Virus record (IMG/VR): IMGVR_UViG_3300027754_000420
Location: 1 to 24,663 of that record
From: a virus
Length of the DNA stretch: 24,663 bases
Direction: 5' to 3' (one strand)
Shown here: in pieces, positions 20,075-24,663 of the stretch
Layout: every line of letters begins with the position of its first letter
How positions within the stretch are numbered: position 1 is the stretch's first letter
Notes under the pieces: generated by a model
What the model saw: the letters and a program-made list of their open reading frames with translations, nothing else
Told to the model about the DNA's origin: nothing
Database searches by the model: none
Program-made: the position numbers and the translations under genes

Positions 20075-21618
20075 CCGCTCTGATACACAACGTCCGTTGA
20101 TGCCCATTCAATCTGGACACCAGAGGACGAACTTTTAAGGTTGATGGCACCGCAATAACCAATCCCGGTAATGCCTTGCCAGTTGTTGGTGATCGACAAA
20201 TCCGACCCCCACAAGCCAGTATCCCACAGCGAAACACCCCAGACACCCGAAGATGTAGGACTGAACGACAAGGCAGCAGTTGTGTCCGCAGTGTTAAAAT
20301 CCGTGTTCATGCCAACAAAGATTGACGGCGTTCCATTGGTGAAAATGGACGGGCGACCACGGGTAAAATACTTTTGTACACCGCGCTGCTCAAAGTAGTT
20401 AAAGGCTTGCAGGGTGTTTGTCTGGATGTCGTTGACGTTATCAATGTAGCTGTCCTGCCAAGCCACGCAGACAACACCATTGCCGCCAAAATACGGAGAA
20501 TCCTTGAATATCTCCCAGCAATTAGATGCCCAGCCAGTGAACTGACACCAAGATTTGGTCATCGTGTTCATCACGTACTGTTCTTGCGCTCCGACACTTA
20601 CCGGAACATTAACAATCACTGCATTATTTCTAGACGAGATACAAAGCTGCCAGCCAAAACTGGAGCCATACGATTGTATAGCCGCCGCAAAAGCGCCGCT
20701 GATCTTGTCAGACAAAGCCACACGGGGATCTAGCCGGCTGCTCTGTAGCGCCGCTGCCAACGGGACCAATCCCTGCAAGGTTAGAACCAGCAAATCGCCG
20801 CCGTACTTGATCATGCAGCGTTTGCCAACTGGCGCACCGATGTAATAGACGCCAATCAACGCCCAGGTTGATGCGCTGGCAGGGTCCGTTCCACGGTAGA
20901 CAATTGCCTCGCCCTGACTTGTCAGGAAAACCAGATTGTCATCCAAGCCGTATCCGGCATCAATCGTCCACGTTCCAAGGGCAACAAGATAACCGCCAAG
21001 AAGGGCTACGGAACTCAAGTCCAATGCTTCAGCGGCACCGCCAACAGAACTGGTCGGCAAATACCATGCCTTGAGCGTGTTCTTTTGCAGGAACCAAACG
21101 CGATTCTTGAACAGCGTAATATTGGTCAGATCAGTGGTCGTAACACCAGTTATAGCCGGCGTGCTGATCGAGGTAATGCTTACCCATGTCGTGCCGTTAT
21201 ATAGCAACGGAGTATCGACACCATTTACAGCATAGATATAGCCGCCGGCAGCAGTAGTGACGTTAGTGTATTCCCACCGAGCATTGGTTAAGCCGGTAAC
21301 AACCGCAGCGCCCACAGCCCCGGCAGTGGTTGCGTCATAAATTGAGGTTGTGGCAATTGCAAAAAGCTTCTGCGTTGCCCCGCTGCTATAGGCCATCAAG
21401 GTTTCAACCTGGCCAGAAATGCCAGTTACATGATTTTCATAACCACCTCGCAATGTAACATTGCTGATAGTTGGGAACATGTTAACCAGGGTAACGGCAT
21501 CAGTCGGCACCATGTTGGCAAGACTGTCGCGAGCGTTCCAGCCACCAACAGGCGCAGGAATTGACGCTACGCGAGCGGCAGTTCCCTGGACCAGATTAAG
21601 TTTACGTGCTTGGGCCAT
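20059..21618 (-). CDS. Tail hub/stabilisation protein (P22 gp10-like, tentative)
   Basis: The 519-residue protein begins MAQARKLNLVQGTAARVASI and contains PAPVGGWNARDSLANM followed by TLVNMFPTISNVTLRGGYE. This N-terminal opening is common in podovirus proteins with a beta-propeller-like body that form the tail nozzle or stabilise packaged DNA. Further motifs are VWFLQKNTLKAWYLP, GDLLVLTLQGLVPLA, SLWDTGLWGSDLS. It is beta-rich throughout with no membrane segment. The gene lies directly after the head-tail adaptor candidate, as expected for a tail-machine operon. Structural type is inferred from composition and position. Confidence 0.72.
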   Translation of the reverse strand: MAQARKLNLVQGTAARVASIPAPVGGWNARDSLANMVPTDAVTLVNMFPTISNVTLRGGYENHVTGISGQVETLMAYSSGATQKLFAIATTSIYDATTAGAVGAAVVTGLTNARWEYTNVTTAAGGYIYAVNGVDTPLLYNGTTWVSITSISTPAITGVTTTDLTNITLFKNRVWFLQKNTLKAWYLPTSSVGGAAEALDLSSVALLGGYLVALGTWTIDAGYGLDDNLVFLTSQGEAIVYRGTDPASASTWALIGVYYIGAPVGKRCMIKYGGDLLVLTLQGLVPLAAALQSSRLDPRVALSDKISGAFAAAIQSYGSSFGWQLCISSRNNAVIVNVPVSVGAQEQYVMNTMTKSWCQFTGWASNCWEIFKDSPYFGGNGVVCVAWQDSYIDNVNDIQTNTLQAFNYFEQRGVQKYFTRGRPSIFTNGTPSIFVGMNTDFNTADTTAALSFSPTSSGVWGVSLWDTGLWGSDLSITNNWQGITGIGYCGAINLKSSSSGVQIEWASTDVVYQSGWAGI

Positions 21619-22510
21619 AACCGCTGTCCGGTATGTTGTCGTAGCCGATCAGCACAGTGCCAGGGCGAGGCGCAAACGAAAGATTGGCAGAACTCATGTC
21701 CTGCGCCATAGCCGCCTCAAGTTCAAAAAGATAATCCCGGTAGATGGCAGTTGTATCAAAGCCCTTGGCCTGGAAATACTTCAACTTGGTGGACAACACC
21801 ATTAACCGGTCGGGATACATGCAAGTATCCGTATCAACCGTGAAACTGGTCTTTACCGCACCTGCAGCACTTTCTGCCCAGCCGTTGCTGCGATACTCAA
21901 AGCCAAGATATTCCTCCGTTGTCGTAGGTGGCCAGATCTGGAAATAAGCGCCGTACAAACGCCAGCGAATGCGGGGGCCAGTGCTGATATAACCAGAAAG
22001 CAGCCATTCCCACTGCTGGGCATCTTCCGGTCCCAACATCTCCCAATGCTTTGATTTGTCCCACATCGTGCGCGGAACAATCGACTCATAATCACTGGGA
22101 AGATCGTATTTCACCTTGGCAAACGTCACACTTGCCGCAGTACCAGCAGATGAAAAAGTCTGGTTCATCGTCAGGGCAGTGCCGCTGTCAATCGTGCTAA
22201 TAAAAGCATCCTGATTGATGCCCGTGCCAATTGCCATGTAGGTGTCATCAAGGCCGGTCGTGGACGGAATGGAACTAATGGTCAGCGCCGCAGTAGACCA
22301 CGTTCCAGTCGTCGTCAGGTACTCGGTATAAAACCGATACGGCTTGGTCAGCGCCCGCCATTTGTGCCGAGTCAGCAATTCATAGCCGGTAGCGTTCATC
22401 AGGGCCAAAAGCTGGATAACATCCTGATTGGTATTGCCGGCTACGGACACAGGCGTAGCGATGCCCAACTCATTGGTCGCCTGTTGAATGAGCTGGAGCA
22501 TCGTTGTCAT
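21602..22510 (-). CDS. Head-tail adaptor-like protein (P22 gp4-like, tentative)
   Basis: The 302-residue protein begins MTTMLQLIQQATNELGIATP and shows helix, beta and helix zones: a first helical part (QDVIQLLALMNATGYELLTR, HKWRALTKPY), a beta-rich insert (about 70-130), then YDLPSDYESIVPRTMWDKSK followed by WEMLGPEDAQQWEWL. A C-terminal helical part reads KLKYFQAKGFDTTAIYRDYL. The KYDLPSDY...RTMWD...GP..AQ.WE motif is common in podovirus head-tail connector proteins between capsid and tail genes. It would form the ring joining portal and tail. It overlaps the following tail gene by 17 bases. Confidence 0.75.
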   Translation of the reverse strand: MTTMLQLIQQATNELGIATPVSVAGNTNQDVIQLLALMNATGYELLTRHKWRALTKPYRFYTEYLTTTGTWSTAALTISSIPSTTGLDDTYMAIGTGINQDAFISTIDSGTALTMNQTFSSAGTAASVTFAKVKYDLPSDYESIVPRTMWDKSKHWEMLGPEDAQQWEWLLSGYISTGPRIRWRLYGAYFQIWPPTTTEEYLGFEYRSNGWAESAAGAVKTSFTVDTDTCMYPDRLMVLSTKLKYFQAKGFDTTAIYRDYLFELEAAMAQDMSSANLSFAPRPGTVLIGYDNIPDSGYGPST

Positions 22511-22513
22511 GGA

Positions 22514-23038
22514 CTAGGCTTCCTTGCGAGGACGACCTGGGCCGCGAGACTGGCTGCTGATAATCGCAGACATCTGCTGCTGCAATTCAGCCAATTGCTT
22601 TTTGGTATCAGCCAGATCCTTGGCGCTGTCACTCATGTTCTTGTTTTGCAAATAAGCACGGGCGTTTTTCTGCAATCCAACACCAGCAGGACCAACACGC
22701 TGCAACTGGCTGTCAGATGCCGTTGCAACTTGCTCTACCGTGCGAAACTTTAGAATCTGTAGTTCCGCAACCTGGTACTCGTTGATCGCGGCTGGTTCAT
22801 CCTTATGCCACTGCATAAGGTCAGTTCCCGGCAATACTCCACCCTCCGACTGCATCTGAAAATGCAGCCACTGGCGAATAAACCGTTCCTTGTGATCCTC
22901 ACGAACCGGCTGGTCAATAATGTTAAGCTGATCGCCGGGAGTCATAATCCTGACAAACGGTTTTTTCATCGTTTCATTATTGTAAAACTCAACTTGCAGA
23001 AACGAATCCGCATTTTTAGTGTCTGAGTCCAAAGCCAT
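22514..23038 (-). CDS. Structural-operon protein with coiled coil and basic tail
   Basis: The 174-residue protein begins MALDSDTKNADSFLQVEFYN and continues PFVRIMTPGDQLNIIDQPVR then DHKERFIRQWLHFQ. The C-terminal part is a coiled-coil-like helix (SAKDLADTKKQLAELQQQMS) followed by SRGPGRPRKEA, which resembles an AT-hook-type GRPRK tail and suggests nucleic-acid contact. I recall proteins with the PGD..N.ID.P....HKERF..QWL block in podovirus head modules. A minor capsid or DNA-associated role is inference. Stop and neighbouring starts are within a few bases. Confidence 0.72.
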   Translation of the reverse strand: MALDSDTKNADSFLQVEFYNNETMKKPFVRIMTPGDQLNIIDQPVREDHKERFIRQWLHFQMQSEGGVLPGTDLMQWHKDEPAAINEYQVAELQILKFRTVEQVATASDSQLQRVGPAGVGLQKNARAYLQNKNMSDSAKDLADTKKQLAELQQQMSAIISSQSRGPGRPRKEA

Positions 23039-23039
23039 G

Positions 23040-23399
23040 TTAAGCGCCCGTCAGCGAAGCCCAGGTTGTTGCCGAAGTGGCAAACAACATAATGGACTTT
23101 GCAGTGGCAACAGTAACGCTGGCAGCAGCGGCATTGATGGTCGAACCAGTTGCCGGGTAAACGGTAATCGTCTGGCCGCTGTTATTGAAAATGCTGACAA
23201 CCGCGCCAGCTTCAGTCGGAGGCAGCTTCACACCCGTCGAGGCGCTTGACGTTGCAATGGTGTTATAAACCGCCGAAAGCTGCAAAGCATCAGCAGCAGT
23301 GGTGCCAAGCGCAACAAGGCCCGTAGCACCGTCGCCGCAGATCGAGGTAGTTGCAAGACCGGAATTGCCAGAAGACAGAACACGGGAGGGAATAGCCAT
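23040..23399 (-). CDS. Small beta-rich virion protein, possible decoration protein
   Basis: The 119-residue protein begins MAIPSRVLSSGNSGLATTSI and contains VKLPPTEAGAVVSIFNNSGQ followed by TITVYPATGSTINAAAASVT. The LPP...G....I.N..GQTITVYPATG pattern is a beta-sandwich-like motif seen repeatedly in small phage surface and fibre proteins. No membrane segment or enzyme motif is seen. Position in the head module suggests a decoration or head-fibre protein. AGAAAGG lies 6-12 bases upstream of the ATG. Its upstream gap contains the parS-like palindrome. Confidence 0.72.
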   Translation of the reverse strand: MAIPSRVLSSGNSGLATTSICGDGATGLVALGTTAADALQLSAVYNTIATSSASTGVKLPPTEAGAVVSIFNNSGQTITVYPATGSTINAAAASVTVATAKSIMLFATSATTWASLTGA

Positions 23400-23420
23400 G
23401 ATTAACCTTTCTGTTAATTA

Positions 23421-23436
23421 TGTTTCACGTGAAACA
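23421..23436. other. parS-like palindrome TGTTTCACGTGAAACA
   Basis: The 16 bases TGTTTCACGTGAAACA form a perfect palindrome identical to the consensus of bacterial chromosomal parS sites, the loading sites of the ParB CTPase clamp. It starts immediately after the stop codon of the DUF115 gene and lies in the only non-coding gap of the head-module operon (23400-23436). No parA or parB gene is in the window, so host ParB would be the natural partner. It lacks a U-run for a terminator. Exact identity is seen; ParB binding is strong inference. Confidence 0.8.
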
Positions 23437-24300
23437 TCAGTTGAGCAAGCGTGAGTGATCGTATTTGTATTCTGCCCAGATTTTCCGATACATTTCAGTT
23501 TCCGGCAAAATGTCGTCACCCGCAACCCGGCACATGGCCTTGGCTATTTCGGGCAGCAGTCCGTTTCCATGGACAGTCACAATAGCATCGCCATCAGCAA
23601 ACTGCCTGGCAGCGGTTTGAAACTCCATAGCCTGACGAGCCATCCACGGTGCAGCCATAAACACACGGCCATGAAGGAAATAAGCCTCTGGCACATCGCC
23701 ATCATTCATCGGCTGGGCAAAAGCATGACCAAAACCATCGGCATATGAACTGTCAAAACCGTACAGATCAATTGATCGGTACCCAATGGCATACATGATG
23801 GAGATCGACTGAAGGCCAACCGTGCTGCCGCCGCCAATCAAGGCGCACTCGCGGTCTTTGATAACCGACTCAATGCCGGGAAAATGAGTGTGCCAAAGCG
23901 TCATTGGCTTGCCGGCAACCTTGGCAAAAGCACTGGCATGGCACTGCGAAGCAATCAGGTAATGACGCGCTTCGCCAAAATCCAGAAACTTGACGCTTTC
24001 CAATCGAGCATCAAGCAACACAAAATAATCGGCAGTAACGCCAATTTCAGCCAGCATTTTCATGCTGCCGTTGATGGCAACTACAATGGCGCCAGCTTCC
24101 TGACGAGCCTTGATTGTTGGCAGAAAAGCCCGAACAGAAGGGCCACTACCAACAATCAAAACATCGCCTGGAATAGGGTCCAACACTTGCAGCCACGAAA
24201 GCGGCAAGGTACTGGCAAACTTGATATTCGCCAGTATCTCGCCGCCATCCGTATTGCAACGATTGGGCATAGTCTCGCCCATGTTGGATGGCAGAATCAT
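23437..24300 (-). CDS. DUF115/MptE-like Rossmann protein
   Basis: The 287-residue protein has the DUF115 (MptE-like) core: GDVLIVGSGPSVRAFLPTIK (glycine-rich nucleotide-binding loop), then IVVAINGSMKMLAEIGVTAD followed by YFVLLDARLESVKF, LIASQCHASAF and CALIGGGSTVGLQSISIMYA with GYRSIDLYGFDSSY. Cellular members are 6-hydroxymethylpterin pyrophosphokinases or Maf-like transferases linked to surface glycosylation; many phages encode related proteins with unknown activity. The ATG at 24300 overlaps the upstream stop (TAATG); ATG 24282 is a possible later start. It sits between virion genes, which suggests modification of a particle component rather than cofactor synthesis (inference). Confidence 0.8.
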   Translation of the reverse strand: MILPSNMGETMPNRCNTDGGEILANIKFASTLPLSWLQVLDPIPGDVLIVGSGPSVRAFLPTIKARQEAGAIVVAINGSMKMLAEIGVTADYFVLLDARLESVKFLDFGEARHYLIASQCHASAFAKVAGKPMTLWHTHFPGIESVIKDRECALIGGGSTVGLQSISIMYAIGYRSIDLYGFDSSYADGFGHAFAQPMNDGDVPEAYFLHGRVFMAAPWMARQAMEFQTAARQFADGDAIVTVHGNGLLPEIAKAMCRVAGDDILPETEMYRKIWAEYKYDHSRLLN

Positions 24301-24663
24301 TAGGTGATAATGCCCTGCTTGTGCGGACGATTGATCGACACAATAACAGTCGAAGTGGTCGAAGTAACAGAAGCCAGGTTTGCAGACTTTGCGCCCAGAA
24401 TCTGTTTGCCAGACGCCGAGGTAGCCATAATCCGACCGGCAGTAGCCGACTGGAAAATGGAAACCTGGGGACCGGTAGCAACAGCAGTCTTCTTGATGAC
24501 CGCGAGGCCACCAATCTGATACCAACCGAAAAGACCGGCAGTATTAGCCGACATCGCAACCGCCACCGGGCCGGCATAGTTGGCCGTATTGGCCGACAAT
24601 GTGGTCTGGTAGGTAGTCGCGTTGTAAGTGACCATTGAACCAATCACCGTGCTGGCAACACCC
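24300..24663 (-). CDS. Partial virion protein at right edge
   Basis: About 121 C-terminal residues are visible; the frame stays open to the window edge, so the start lies outside. The visible part reads GVASTVIGSMVTYNATTYQT followed by TLSANTANYAGPVAVAMSAN, then GLFGWYQIGGLAVIKKT, and ends SINRPHKQGIIT. It is Thr-, Ala- and Ser-rich and beta-type, with no membrane or enzyme motif. Position at the head side of the operon suggests a capsid-associated or decoration protein. A GTG at 24647 could start a 115-residue version, but the open upstream frame makes a longer product more likely. Confidence 0.65.
   Translation of the reverse strand, partial: GVASTVIGSMVTYNATTYQTTLSANTANYAGPVAVAMSANTAGLFGWYQIGGLAVIKKTAVATGPQVSIFQSATAGRIMATSASGKQILGAKSANLASVTSTTSTVIVSINRPHKQGIIT

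Noticed and set aside
23421-23436. Palindrome as rho-independent terminator
   Set aside because: The RNA hairpin would be short and A/U-containing and is followed by UAAUUAACAG rather than a U-run; exact identity to parS explains it better.
1-24663. Integrase, CI-type repressor, tRNA, transposase
   Set aside because: None found on either strand; whether the phage is temperate cannot be decided from this window.

Overview
The window is most of a tailed bacteriophage (or prophage) genome, probably short-tailed (podovirus-like), from a moderately GC-rich proteobacterial host. The evidence is dense, mostly overlapping genes, an ERF/YqaJ recombination pair, a lambda-O-like replication gene, a holin/lysozyme cassette and a long structural operon with fibre, ejection-like and head-tail connector-like genes. 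No integrase, terminase, portal or tRNA is visible; terminase, portal and capsid presumably lie past the right edge. The host group is inferred from general character only.

Layout. (1) 6-2287, + strand: small early genes, including a tandemly duplicated pair (317-664, 668-1033), an ArdC-type antirestriction protein and a small HTH protein. (2) 2284-5068, - strand: a replication/modification operon with nearly every junction translationally coupled: a small regulator-like protein, a C5-cytosine methyltransferase (with a 199-codon ORF open in another frame), a winged-helix protein, a free-standing DnaA domain IV, a lambda-O-like initiator with a tandem-repeat linker, and a protein in the helicase-loader position. 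(3) 5189-9939, + strand: small proteins, a YqaJ exonuclease, an ERF annealing protein, a small protein with an SSB-type C-terminal tip, a conserved phage protein, a DUF1064 nuclease and an alanine-repeat protein. Two non-coding repeat blocks (7333-7400 and 8003-8506) interrupt it. (4) 9940-24663, - strand: the late operon. Transcription runs right to left: partial virion protein, DUF115/MptE-like protein, small virion proteins, connector/tail proteins, GNAT, three candidate ejection proteins, fibres, secreted protein, small holin, lysozyme, 3TM holin.

Most interesting points. First, the 7333-8506 repeats: tracts of the pentamer NNGGC (10-15 copies) always closed by a dinucleotide and then a conserved anchor, which is 24 bp in five copies. 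Every tract length equals 5n+2, so units grew or shrank by whole pentamers. I do not recognise this element. Second, 23421-23436 is TGTTTCACGTGAAACA, a perfect palindrome identical to the bacterial chromosomal parS consensus, directly after a stop codon in the late operon, with no parA/parB in the window. Third, the methyltransferase gene seems to carry a second protein family in an overlapping frame. Fourth, the O-like gene carries a repeat block and clustered TCGCGA palindromes where lambda keeps its origin, next to a DnaA-box-binding-domain protein.

How the genes work together (inference). The early genes protect incoming DNA (ArdC, methyltransferase). The - strand block starts replication by remodelling a phage origin. 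The + strand block supplies exonuclease, annealing protein, ssDNA binding and a nuclease for recombination. The late block builds the particle and lyses the cell.
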